Below, piece by piece: positions 1 through 6,566 of a stretch of 9,238 nucleotides of DNA (its first letter is position 1; each line of letters opens with the position of its first letter). Source of the DNA: Rhodobacter sp. (GTDB taxonomy: Bacteria; Pseudomonadota; Alphaproteobacteria; Rhodobacterales; Rhodobacteraceae); contig JAIXVS010000323.1 in assembly GCA_027482795.1 (NCBI GenBank), forward strand, positions 1 to 9,238, read 5' to 3'. The position numbers and the translations under genes were made by a program. A model generated the notes under the pieces. It saw nothing but the letters and a program-made list of their open reading frames with translations. It searched no databases and was not told where the DNA came from.

Positions 1-422
1 CCTTCTCCCCGCATAGAGGCCGAGGGTTTGGTAAAATCAAACCCCACGCTGCCCAAATCGCCCGTGATCAAGGTATCAGTATCCAAAAACAAAAACGGCG
101 CGTCGGGCATGGCGGACAGGCATTCCATTTTGTTGCCAATCGCATAGGGCGCGCCGAATTCGCGGGACTCAAAGGGCACAAATTCTGCCCCCATGCCCAG
201 CAGCGCCGCGCGCAGCGGCCCATCTGGAATGCGCGGATCCTTTGGCCACAGCCGCCCAGGCTGCGGTTCGGCCAGCAAAACGCGGCCTTGAAAGTGGGGG
301 TTGCTTGCGCGCAGGCTGGCAAGCAGCAAAGCCGCCTCGTACCCCAGCCGCCCCGCCTGCGCCACGGCGATGATATTGAATGCGGGCGGTTTTTTAGGGG
401 GTGTTTTATGGGTGGGGGCCAT
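1..422 (-). CDS. Glycosyltransferase-like protein, 3' end cut by window edge
   Basis: This frame gives 140 residues from an ATG at 420-422 to the window edge without a stop, so the C-terminal part is missing. After a Pro/Lys-rich N-terminus (residues 1-13) comes a beta-strand-like FNIIAVAQAG, then a GNKMECLSAM stretch (about 96-105) and FLFLDTDTLITGDL (about 111-123). A hydrophobic strand running into a D-x-D motif, here D114-T-D116, is typical of the metal and nucleotide-sugar site of GT-A glycosyltransferases. The preceding N-K is common in such enzymes too. Family and sugar cannot be named from this fragment. The start lies 33 bases after the dimethylargininase-like gene, on the same strand, so it is probably the third gene of a dnaB operon. 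A TTG two codons upstream is an alternative start. The in-frame stop at 456-458, which is also the stop of the preceding gene, rules out a start further upstream. Confidence 0.72.
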   Translation of the reverse strand, partial: MAPTHKTPPKKPPAFNIIAVAQAGRLGYEAALLLASLRASNPHFQGRVLLAEPQPGRLWPKDPRIPDGPLRAALLGMGAEFVPFESREFGAPYAIGNKMECLSAMPDAPFLFLDTDTLITGDLGSVGFDFTKPSASMRGE

Positions 423-455
423 CTGCAACCTAAGGCTTTTTCCCCTTATGCCCGA

Positions 456-1247
456 TCAGCTTGGCGGGGTAAAGCGCAAGGATAGGCAGGACATGCCGCC
501 ATCCAGCTTGGCGCATTCGCTGTTGCCAATCTCGCGCACGTCATAACCCGCGCCTACCAGCGCATCGCGCGTGCGCGGGAACCCTGCGGCCATCAGCACC
601 AAATTGTTGAACCGAATGGCATTGGCGGCGGCCTCTTCGCCCGCGCCTGTGTGGATGATGCGGTAGCCATCAAAACAGCCCGATGCCGCAAGGCGCGGCG
701 TGGCAAGGATGGTGTCCTCGTCCATCAGGCTGCAATCGGTTTTGAAATGCAACACGCCAGCGGGGGTGAACACCTCGCGGGTTTTGATGCCCCAACCCGC
801 TAAAATCCCCGCCAGTTCGGCGATGCCTGCGCCATTGGTGCGGGCCGATCTGCCAACCAGCACCTCGCCCTCGCACATCAGAATGTCGCCCGCCTCGATA
901 AAGCTATCTGCGCCCGTGATACGGCGCAGATTGGGGTAAAGCGCGGCCAGATTCGGGGCCATTTCGCCCGCCTCGCCCAAACGGGTGGGCGCGCCAGGGC
1001 GCATGATTACCGCCCCTTCGGGCAGGCACAGCGCGGTGTCTTCGACAAAAACAGAATCGGGATAAGCGGGTAGGGCGGGCAGTTGGATAACCGTCGCCCC
1101 CGTGTCCGCCAGCGCCGCCGAATAATCGCCGTGGTGCCGCAACATCAGCGCCAAATCGGGCGCGCCCGTGTCTACCGCGCGAAGCCCGTCCAAAATGCTT
1201 GGCGCGGGCAGGCGCGTGATGGCATGAGTAAAGGAATAAGACCGCAT
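456..1247 (-). CDS. ddaH: Dimethylargininase-like amidinohydrolase (DDAH)
   Basis: The 263-residue product matches dimethylargininases, which hydrolyse N-omega-methylated arginine to citrulline and a methylamine. The bacterial family is about 255-260 residues long. Visible landmarks are FVEDTA (67-72), RPGAPTR (83-89), EAGDIL (118-123), VGRSARTN (131-138), the likely catalytic His167 in VLHFKTD, and the likely nucleophile Cys254 in DGGMSCLSLRF near the C-terminus. The open frame extends 13 codons further upstream, but I chose the ATG at 1245-1247 because it overlaps the dnaB stop as TAATG and the protein then begins at the conserved domain. The overlap points to translational coupling with dnaB. 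No signal peptide is seen, so it should be cytoplasmic. Related amidinohydrolases acting on arginine or agmatine share this fold, so the substrate is inferred from family resemblance only. Confidence 0.88.
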   Translation of the reverse strand: MRSYSFTHAITRLPAPSILDGLRAVDTGAPDLALMLRHHGDYSAALADTGATVIQLPALPAYPDSVFVEDTALCLPEGAVIMRPGAPTRLGEAGEMAPNLAALYPNLRRITGADSFIEAGDILMCEGEVLVGRSARTNGAGIAELAGILAGWGIKTREVFTPAGVLHFKTDCSLMDEDTILATPRLAASGCFDGYRIIHTGAGEEAAANAIRFNNLVLMAAGFPRTRDALVGAGYDVREIGNSECAKLDGGMSCLSLRFTPPS

Positions 1248-2755
1248 TAAAACCCCACGTCTTTGTCTGTGCCGCCACCCTGCCATGCTTTGGCAAGGTT
1301 GGAAAAGCGGGTAAATTGCCCTTCGAACGCCAGTTCAACCGACCCAATTGGCCCGTGGCGCTGTTTGCCGATGATAACCTCGGCCTTGCCATGCACCTGT
1401 TCCATCACGGCCTGCCACTGCGCCATTTTATCCAACTCGTGATCGCCTGGCTTTTCGCGTTCCTTATAGTATTCATCGCGGTAGACGAACATCACCACAT
1501 CGGCGTCTTGTTCAATCGATCCTGATTCGCGCAGGTCTGACAGCTGCGGGCGCTTATCCTCGCGCGATTCCACTTGGCGCGACAGCTGTGATAGGGCCAC
1601 GACGGGAATGTTCAATTCCTTGGCGATGGCCTTCAACCCTTGGGTGATTTCCGACACTTCTTGCACGCGGTTTTCTTTGCTGCTGCCTTTAAGTAGCTGC
1701 AAATAGTCGATAATCAGCACATCCAGCCCATGCGTACGCTTGAGCCTGCGCGCGCGCGCGGCAACTTGCGATATGGGCAGGGCAGGGGTGTCGTCGATAA
1801 ACAGAGGGCAGGTTTCCAGCGCCTTGGCTGCCTCGACAAAGCGGCGAAATTCGCCCTCGGTCATATCACCGCGCCTGATCTGTTCGGATGGGATCTCGGC
1901 CGCTTCGGATAAGATACGCGCGGCCAGCTGCTCGGCGCTCATCTCCAAACTGAAAAACCCCACAACCCCGCCTTGCACACTGCCCTGATCGCCATTGGGC
2001 AGCACGCCACGCCGATGCGCCTTGGCGATGTTAAAGGCGATGTTGGTCGCAAGCGAGGTTTTGCCCATGGATGGGCGGCCCGCAAGGATCAGTAAATCCG
2101 ATGGATGCAGCCCGCCCAGTTTCTTATCCAAATCAATCAGGCCCGTGGAAATGCCCGCAAGCCCGCCATCGCGCTGATAGGCGGCATTGGCCACATCCAC
2201 CGCCTGCGTGACGGCTTTGAGGAAAGATTGAAAGCCGCGCTCGGCCACGCCCTGCTCGCCCAGCTTATACAGGCGCTGCTCGGCCTCGATGATTTGTTCT
2301 TTCGGCTCGCTGTCGACTTCGACCTTGCCCGCCTTGGCGGCAATATCGCGGCCCAGCGCGATCAATTCGCGCCGTACGGCCAGATCATAAATCATCTGCG
2401 CATAATCGCGCGCCGCATAGGCCGAAATCGCCGCCCCCGCCAGCCGCACCAGATAAGACGGCCCGCCCAGTTCCTTCAGCCCTTCATCCTCTTCGAAAAA
2501 GGGTTTCAGGGTGACAGGGCTGACAATGGCGTTCTTTTGAATACGGGCGGCGGCGCGTTCAAAAATGCGCTGGTGCACGGGGTCAAAGAAATGTTCGGGT
2601 TTAACAAGGCTGCTGATGCGATCATAGACATCATTATTGGTCAGAATCGCGCCCAAAAGCTGCTGCTCGGCCTCGATATTTTGGGGCAGGACATCGGTGT
2701 TCGCGGCTTCGGCGGCGGCGGGAAGCATCGGGCGCAGCGTGGCAACTTCGTTCAT
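1247..2755 (-). CDS. dnaB: Replicative DNA helicase DnaB
   Basis: This 502-residue protein is the hexameric helicase that unwinds DNA at the replication fork and recruits primase. The N-terminal domain runs from about residue 22 (LPQNIEAEQQLLGAIL) to about 170. The RecA-like ATPase domain starts near 200 (GISTGLIDLDKKLGGL). Walker A is GRPSMGKT (226-233), the SLEM catalytic glutamate is E271, and Walker B is LIIDYLQLL (347-355). LSQLSRQVE (388-396), DLRESGSIEQDADVV (407-421) and KQRHGPIG (464-471) are further DnaB signatures. Length is normal, and no intein or frameshift is visible. A purine-rich ribosome site, AGAGGA, lies four bases before the ATG. A 16-base palindrome sits just upstream of that site. 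The stop overlaps the start of the dimethylargininase-like gene by one base. Confidence 0.97.
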   Translation of the reverse strand: MNEVATLRPMLPAAAEAANTDVLPQNIEAEQQLLGAILTNNDVYDRISSLVKPEHFFDPVHQRIFERAAARIQKNAIVSPVTLKPFFEEDEGLKELGGPSYLVRLAGAAISAYAARDYAQMIYDLAVRRELIALGRDIAAKAGKVEVDSEPKEQIIEAEQRLYKLGEQGVAERGFQSFLKAVTQAVDVANAAYQRDGGLAGISTGLIDLDKKLGGLHPSDLLILAGRPSMGKTSLATNIAFNIAKAHRRGVLPNGDQGSVQGGVVGFFSLEMSAEQLAARILSEAAEIPSEQIRRGDMTEGEFRRFVEAAKALETCPLFIDDTPALPISQVAARARRLKRTHGLDVLIIDYLQLLKGSSKENRVQEVSEITQGLKAIAKELNIPVVALSQLSRQVESREDKRPQLSDLRESGSIEQDADVVMFVYRDEYYKEREKPGDHELDKMAQWQAVMEQVHGKAEVIIGKQRHGPIGSVELAFEGQFTRFSNLAKAWQGGGTDKDVGF

Positions 2756-3003
2756 CGCGTCCTCTTTTCTGGCCAGTTCTGGCCAATCTGAAAGCCCTTG
2801 CTACTGCCGAAACGCCGCGCTGTGCAATGTGGATATCTTTGGGGGGCGTTGCGGGCGAAAGTGCGAAAAGGGCGTATGCGTTGGGCATGTCGCAAACAAA
2901 CCTACCATATCTTGCGGCAAAAAGGTAGGCGCGCAGATTCGCTCGGCGCTTATCCCCAAAGGATACACAGGCCCGTCCCCGAAAAAATCATGCAGAACGG
3001 CGC
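2756..3003. other. Intergenic region between pyrE and dnaB
   Basis: This 248-base gap holds no convincing gene. Besides the palindrome next to dnaB, there is an inverted pair CCTACC (2901-2906) and GGTAGG (2924-2929) with a 17-base spacer, and a small hairpin TATCC (2951-2955) / GGATA (2961-2965) downstream of pyrE. Neither is followed on the minus strand by the T-run of an intrinsic terminator. The dnaB promoter is presumably here, but I could not pick out a good -35/-10 pair. Confidence 0.5.
2770..2785. promoter_or_regulatory. 16-base palindrome just upstream of the dnaB ribosome site
   Basis: TGGCCAGTTCTGGCCA has perfect 7-base arms around a two-base centre. It is also a tandem 10-base repeat, TTCTGGCCAG followed by TTCTGGCCAA (2767-2786), one helical turn apart. 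It lies 15 to 30 bases before the dnaB ATG, next to the Shine-Dalgarno sequence. It could be an operator or an RNA hairpin affecting dnaB translation. Its function is inferred from symmetry and position only. Confidence 0.35.
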
Positions 3004-3678
3004 CTAGGCGCGCGCCTCTTGCCAGGCGCGGGGGTTTTGCAAGAACACCTCTACTTCGGCCAAGGTGGCCGCATCAAATGCGCCTTGCGCGCGCGCTTCG
3101 GCCAAGACATCCCACCATGTGCACAGATGGTGCAGCGCCACGCCGTGATCTGCCAATCGCTGGGTGGTTTCGGGGAAAATCCCATAATAAAAGATCACCG
3201 CCGTATGCGCGCAGCTTGCCCCCGTCTCGCGGATGGCATCGACAAAGGACAGTTTCGATCCGCCGTCGGTGGTTAAATCTTCAACCAGCAGCACGCGCTG
3301 GCCTTCGCGCATCGCGCCTTCGATGCGGGCATTGCGACCGTATCCTTTTGGCTTTTTGCGCACATAGGTCATGGGCAGGGCCATACGTTCGGCCACCAGC
3401 GCGGCAAAGGGGATGCCCGCCGTCTCGCCGCCCGCGATATTGTCAAACGCCTCGAACCCCGCATTGCGCATCACTGTAACGCACATAAAATCCATCAAGG
3501 TCGATCGGATACGCGGATAGGAAATCAGCTTGCGGCAATCAATATAGGTGGGGCTGGGCAGGCCCGAGGCCAGCGTAAAGGGCTGATCTGCATTGAAATG
3601 CACGGCCTTAATTTCCAGCAGCGCGCGCGCGGTCAGGCGGGCAATTTCATCGGCTGGGGGGAAGGAGGTGGGGATCAT
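3004..3678 (-). CDS. pyrE: Orotate phosphoribosyltransferase
   Basis: PyrE transfers a phosphoribosyl group from PRPP to orotate, giving orotidine 5'-phosphate, the fifth step of de novo UMP synthesis in the cytoplasm. The 224-residue product is near the family's usual length. It shows the substrate-binding region FTLASGLPSPTYIDCRKL (about 34-51), YVRKKPKGYG (105-114) of the catalytic loop, and the PRPP-binding signature VLLVEDLTTDGGSK (129-142). The ATG at 3676-3678 follows GAAAGG at seven bases' spacing. It lies 103 bases downstream of pyrC on the same strand. The gap contains a pair of facing repeats that begins just upstream of the ribosome site, so co-transcription with pyrC is likely but could be modulated there. 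Confidence 0.96.
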   Translation of the reverse strand: MIPTSFPPADEIARLTARALLEIKAVHFNADQPFTLASGLPSPTYIDCRKLISYPRIRSTLMDFMCVTVMRNAGFEAFDNIAGGETAGIPFAALVAERMALPMTYVRKKPKGYGRNARIEGAMREGQRVLLVEDLTTDGGSKLSFVDAIRETGASCAHTAVIFYYGIFPETTQRLADHGVALHHLCTWWDVLAEARAQGAFDAATLAEVEVFLQNPRAWQEARA

Positions 3679-3694
3679 GGACGTGCCTTTCGCG

Positions 3695-3780
3695 CTTTCA
3701 TTTTGGCTTAAATACTTGCGCCGCAGGCATCTGTCCTTAATGTCGGCAGCCTTCGGCGAGGATATTTGCGCCTATGTGAA
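3695..3780. repeat. Facing pair of related 32-base repeats between pyrC and pyrE
   Basis: Copy A (3697-3728) and the reverse complement of copy B (3749-3780) align without gaps at 22 of 32 positions. They share the blocks TTCA, GGC, AAATA, CGCCG and AGGC in the same order and spacing. A 20-base spacer separates them. The blocks resemble a short intergenic element I recall as common in Rhodobacterales (TTCAT..TTGCC.AAATACTCC.GCCG.AGGC); that is memory, not a search. In RNA the two copies could fold into a long imperfect hairpin between pyrC and pyrE. Confidence 0.6.
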
Positions 3781-3781
3781 A

Positions 3782-4825
3782 TCAATCGGCCACCTGCCAA
3801 AACACAGGAAAGCCGGGGTTGAAAATGGTGACGGGCCCCGCGCCTGTGTCCAGCTTTTCGGGCCAGATCGTGGGGGCGGCGGATTTGGTCAGGGTGAGGG
3901 TTTTCCCCGATACGGGAAGGCCATAGAACGCCGCGCCAAAGCGCGATGTGAAGCCCGCCAAACGGTCTAGCGCGCCCATTTCTTCAAACACATGCGCCAG
4001 CAGGGGCATGGTGTTGGTGGCCGTAAAGCAGCCCGCGCAGCCGCATGCATGTTCTTTAAGCGCGTCGATATGCGGGGCAGAGTCGGTACCCAGAAAAAAC
4101 CGCGCCTCGCCGCTGGTGGCGGCTGCGCGCAGGGCCAAGCGGTGGCTTTCGCGTTTGGCCACGGGCAGGCAGTAGTAATGCGGTTTGATACCGCCTGCGA
4201 GGATATGGTTGCGGTTGATGATCAGATGATGCGTGGTGATCGTGGCCGCCAAACTGTCGCCGCCTGTGCGGGCATAATCCACGCCTTGGGATGTTGTGAT
4301 ATGTTCCATCACCACGCGCAATTGCGGCAGGCGGCGGCGCAGCGGGTCTAAAACCGTGTCGATGAACACCGCCTCGCGGTCAAAAATATCGACATCGGGG
4401 TCGGTCACTTCGCCGTGGATGCACAGGGGCAGGCCGATCTCGGCCATTTTTTCCAGCACGGGTAAAACGCGGGTGATATCGCGCACCCCGCCGTGTGAGT
4501 TTGTTGTGGCCCCTGCGGGATAAAGTTTCACCGCATGGATCAGGCCCGCGCTGTGGGCGGCGGCGACATCGGCGGCATCGGTGCCTTCGGTCAGATACAG
4601 CGTCATCAGCGGGGTGAAATCTGCGCCTTTGGGCAGGGCCGCCATAATGCGCGCGCGGTAGGCCTGCGCTTCGGCCATGGTGACCACGGGCGGCACCAAA
4701 TTGGGCATGATGATCGCCCGCCCAAAATGGCGCGCGGTTTCGGGCAAAACCCCTGCCAGCATCGCGCCATCGCGCAGATGTAGGTGCATATCGTCGGGGC
4801 GCGGAATGGTCAGCCTGTCACTCAT
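3782..4825 (-). CDS. pyrC: Dihydroorotase, PyrC type
   Basis: PyrC reversibly cyclises N-carbamoyl-L-aspartate to L-dihydroorotate, the third step of pyrimidine synthesis, using a binuclear zinc site. The 347-residue protein has the length of the E. coli PyrC type. The zinc ligands can be read off: H14 and H16 in DMHLHLRD, the lysine to be carboxylated K100 in AVKLYPAG, H137 in LCIHGE, H175 in VMEHITT, and the catalytic D248 in LGTDSAPH. All lie two residues earlier than in the E. coli enzyme. CGCAGCFTA (261-269) is another typical block. The start is the ATG at 4823-4825. No clear Shine-Dalgarno precedes it (upstream is AACCCGCATAT), which is unusual among the genes here. pyrE follows in the same direction, and the DUF1311 gene diverges upstream across 96 bases. 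Confidence 0.96.
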   Translation of the reverse strand: MSDRLTIPRPDDMHLHLRDGAMLAGVLPETARHFGRAIIMPNLVPPVVTMAEAQAYRARIMAALPKGADFTPLMTLYLTEGTDAADVAAAHSAGLIHAVKLYPAGATTNSHGGVRDITRVLPVLEKMAEIGLPLCIHGEVTDPDVDIFDREAVFIDTVLDPLRRRLPQLRVVMEHITTSQGVDYARTGGDSLAATITTHHLIINRNHILAGGIKPHYYCLPVAKRESHRLALRAAATSGEARFFLGTDSAPHIDALKEHACGCAGCFTATNTMPLLAHVFEEMGALDRLAGFTSRFGAAFYGLPVSGKTLTLTKSAAPTIWPEKLDTGAGPVTIFNPGFPVFWQVAD

Positions 4826-4844
4826 ATATGCGGGTTAGCGCAAA

Positions 4845-4875
4845 GCCGCGCGCATTTCCAGATGCATTGCGCGGC
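4845..4875. promoter_or_regulatory. Bulged 11-bp dyad in the pyrC / DUF1311 divergent spacer
   Basis: GCCGCGC-GCAT, then loop TTCCAG, then ATGC, a three-base bulge ATT, then GCGCGGC make an 11-base-pair stem. It starts 20 bases before the pyrC ATG on the minus strand and ends 46 bases before the DUF1311 ATG. An 8-base direct repeat, GCGCAAAG, flanks it at 4838-4845 and 4892-4899, 54 bases apart. It could be an operator pair or a leader hairpin for pyrC. Function is inferred only. Confidence 0.3.
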
Positions 4876-4921
4876 CAATTGGGCCATAAGGGCGCAAAGA
4901 TTGAATATTGGAGAAAAGATT

Positions 4922-5332
4922 ATGCGGCACATTTATTTTGGCCTATCGCTGAGCATCGCGCTGGGGATTTTGGGCGCGGGTCAGGCCACTGCCCAAAGCG
5001 CAAAGTGCGATTTGGCGCAAACCACTGCATCCATGGTTGCATGTTTGGATAAGCAATATGTGGCAGCCGATGCGGTGCTTAACGCCGCCTATAAATCGGC
5101 CATGGCCCAGATGAAATCCATTGACGAAAGCCTGCCCAAATCCGAACGCGGCGCGCAAGATGCCCTGCGGGGGGCGCAGCGCGCATGGATCACGATGCGC
5201 GATGGCACATGTGCGGCGGCGGGGTTCAATTGGGTTGGCGGATCGGGGCAGGGCATTGCGATTATGTCCTGTATGCTGGCCGAAACACAGGCGCGCAGCG
5301 CGGTTTTGGCAGAGCTGGCCGCAACCTACTAA
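4922..5332 (+). CDS. Small exported DUF1311 / LprI-like protein
   Basis: The product is 136 residues. A signal peptide with a hydrophobic core (residues 5-20) ends at ATA-Q, so cleavage after residue 24 is likely and the mature protein should be periplasmic. The mature part has four cysteines (C29, C41, C97, C117), suiting two disulfides, and the block GAQRAWITMRDGTC (84-97), the hallmark of the DUF1311/LprI-N family. That family includes a mycobacterial lysozyme-inhibitor lipoprotein. This protein lacks a lipobox, and a lysozyme-inhibitor role is not shown. I chose the ATG at 4922 because GGAG lies eight bases upstream and it starts the signal peptide. An in-frame extension to 4784 would run into pyrC. 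It diverges from pyrC and converges on the glycosyltransferase with a four-base gap. Confidence 0.82.
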   Translation: MRHIYFGLSLSIALGILGAGQATAQSAKCDLAQTTASMVACLDKQYVAADAVLNAAYKSAMAQMKSIDESLPKSERGAQDALRGAQRAWITMRDGTCAAAGFNWVGGSGQGIAIMSCMLAETQARSAVLAELAATY

Positions 5333-5336
5333 GGTC

Positions 5337-6365
5337 TTACTCCTGAACTTGCGGGATGTGGCGCGTGATGTCCTGCGCCTCATCCAGTGTCAGCGCCCGC
5401 GAGGGCGCTGCCATGCGCAGGCGGCCATACAGGGCGCGCCACGGCTCTTGCTGCATCAATTGGGCAAAACGGGCGCGGCGCCATGCAAAGGCGCGGTTGT
5501 GCAAATCGCCCAGAACGGGGTCGGCGTGCAGGCCCGCGCGCAGGACATCGCTGTTCAGGCCCGCAATGCTGGTGTCTTCCACCTCGTTCAAATTCCGTTC
5601 AATCCAATAGCCCATGTCAAAGCCTGACGCCTCGCGGTTGGCGCGGCCGCGATCGGCTTTGACAAGGTAATTCTCAATCGAGCCCAGCGGGTAATGGTTT
5701 AATTGCACAAGCGCGTAGTTATTTTGCGTGTAATCTGAAAACACCCGCCCCCCCGCAAATGCGCCGCCCAAGGCGCGGCCTGCGCCGTCATACCAACGCG
5801 GGTTTGCGCCGTCTTTCACTTTGCGCGGGCGGTGCACGCCCAGTTTGGCAAAAGGGCCATGCGCTGGCCCCCGCATCAGGGTTTTGAACATTTGCGCGCG
5901 CCACGGCCAGCCAAAGCTGGCAGGGGCGGCATGGGTGAAGCTGTGGGTGACGGGCGCATCGTGCATCTGCACCGCGCCGCCACTGCCAAACAGCCGCCAT
6001 GTCAGCGCGATTGCATCTGCATCGGGCAGGGCGGCCAGCAAGTCGCCCAGCGTTCTGCCGCCAGCGTGAATGTTCACAAATTCGTCAACATCCAGCACCA
6101 TCACCCAATCCGCAGCACGGGTTAGGGGGCGCTGTTCTGCGTCTTTCAGCATCGCCCATTGCGGCCCCTTTTCATGGGGGCCATCGTTGCGGATATGGGT
6201 CAGCCACCCCAAATCTTGCAACCGGTCCAGCATGGCATCGGTGCCATCACTGCAATCGTTCGAGTAAATCAGAAAATCGGTAAAGCCCACCGCGCGGTGA
6301 TGCGCCAGCCATTCCAGCAAAAACGCGCCCTCATTCTTGACGCAGGTTATGGCTAGGGCGCGCAT
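5337..6365 (-). CDS. Family-2-type glycosyltransferase
   Basis: This 342-residue protein has the pattern of the Glyco_tranf_2_4 / GT92-like group. The N-terminus carries ITCVKNEGAFLLEWLAHH (6-23), then VGFTDFLIYSNDCSDGTDAM (26-45), and the metal-binding DVDEF (92-96) after strand WVMVL. A distal block LNHYPLGSIENYLVKADRG (222-240) is also seen in such proteins. It probably adds a sugar to a cell-surface or exopolysaccharide acceptor; donor and acceptor cannot be told. No signal peptide or membrane helix is evident. The frame is open for 21 more codons upstream, but the ATG at 6363-6365 has a strong AGGAG five bases before it and begins the domain. It stands alone on its strand, divergent from the OmpA-family gene. 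No polysaccharide gene cluster surrounds it. Confidence 0.85.
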   Translation of the reverse strand: MRALAITCVKNEGAFLLEWLAHHRAVGFTDFLIYSNDCSDGTDAMLDRLQDLGWLTHIRNDGPHEKGPQWAMLKDAEQRPLTRAADWVMVLDVDEFVNIHAGGRTLGDLLAALPDADAIALTWRLFGSGGAVQMHDAPVTHSFTHAAPASFGWPWRAQMFKTLMRGPAHGPFAKLGVHRPRKVKDGANPRWYDGAGRALGGAFAGGRVFSDYTQNNYALVQLNHYPLGSIENYLVKADRGRANREASGFDMGYWIERNLNEVEDTSIAGLNSDVLRAGLHADPVLGDLHNRAFAWRRARFAQLMQQEPWRALYGRLRMAAPSRALTLDEAQDITRHIPQVQE

Positions 6366-6376
6366 TCTCTCTCCTG
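6366..6376 (-). promoter_or_regulatory. Shine-Dalgarno deciding the glycosyltransferase start
   Basis: On the minus strand CAGGAGAGAGA precedes the ATG at 6363-6365, placing AGGAG five bases from it. This is the clearest ribosome site in the window. It supports the shorter start over the in-frame ATG at 6426-6428. Confidence 0.75.
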
Positions 6377-6566
6377 ATGGGCGGATCGGCCTTTGGCGCA
6401 ATCTGCACAAAACGCGGGGCAGGGCCAAGCAACTTTTGGTCTTTGATATAAGATAACGCGCGAGGGCCCGCAGAATTTGCGAAACTGCTATCGCATAGCG
6501 GGCGTAGATTTGGCAAAAGAGAGCAAAGGCGGCACAACGGGTGGCCGCTTGCAGATGGAAGGACGA
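6366..6566. other. Divergent spacer between glycosyltransferase and OmpA-family genes
   Basis: This 201-base spacer contains a short AT-rich island around 6435-6456 (TTTGATATAAGATAA) in otherwise G+C-rich DNA, the best place for divergent promoters. A short dyad GCTAT-CGC-ATAGC is at 6487-6499. I could not assign -35/-10 boxes with confidence. The frames crossing it do not look like genes. Confidence 0.4.

Noticed and set aside
68..322. 84-codon minus-strand frame starting MPACAQATP
   Set aside because: It overlaps the glycosyltransferase-like gene on the same strand in another frame. The frame read from 422 has the D-x-D motif and better composition.
2105..2791. 228-codon plus-strand open frame opposite dnaB
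   Set aside because: It lies almost wholly antisense to dnaB, whose motifs are complete. High G+C content produces such shadow frames.
2637..3479. 280-codon plus-strand open frame across dnaB, the gap and pyrE
   Set aside because: It spans parts of two clear genes on the other strand. Its Arg/Pro/Cys-rich composition is typical of an antisense shadow and shows no domain.
6487..6499. Short dyad GCTAT-CGC-ATAGC upstream of the OmpA-family gene as an operator
   Set aside because: Five-base arms are expected by chance at this scale, and no promoter could be placed relative to it.
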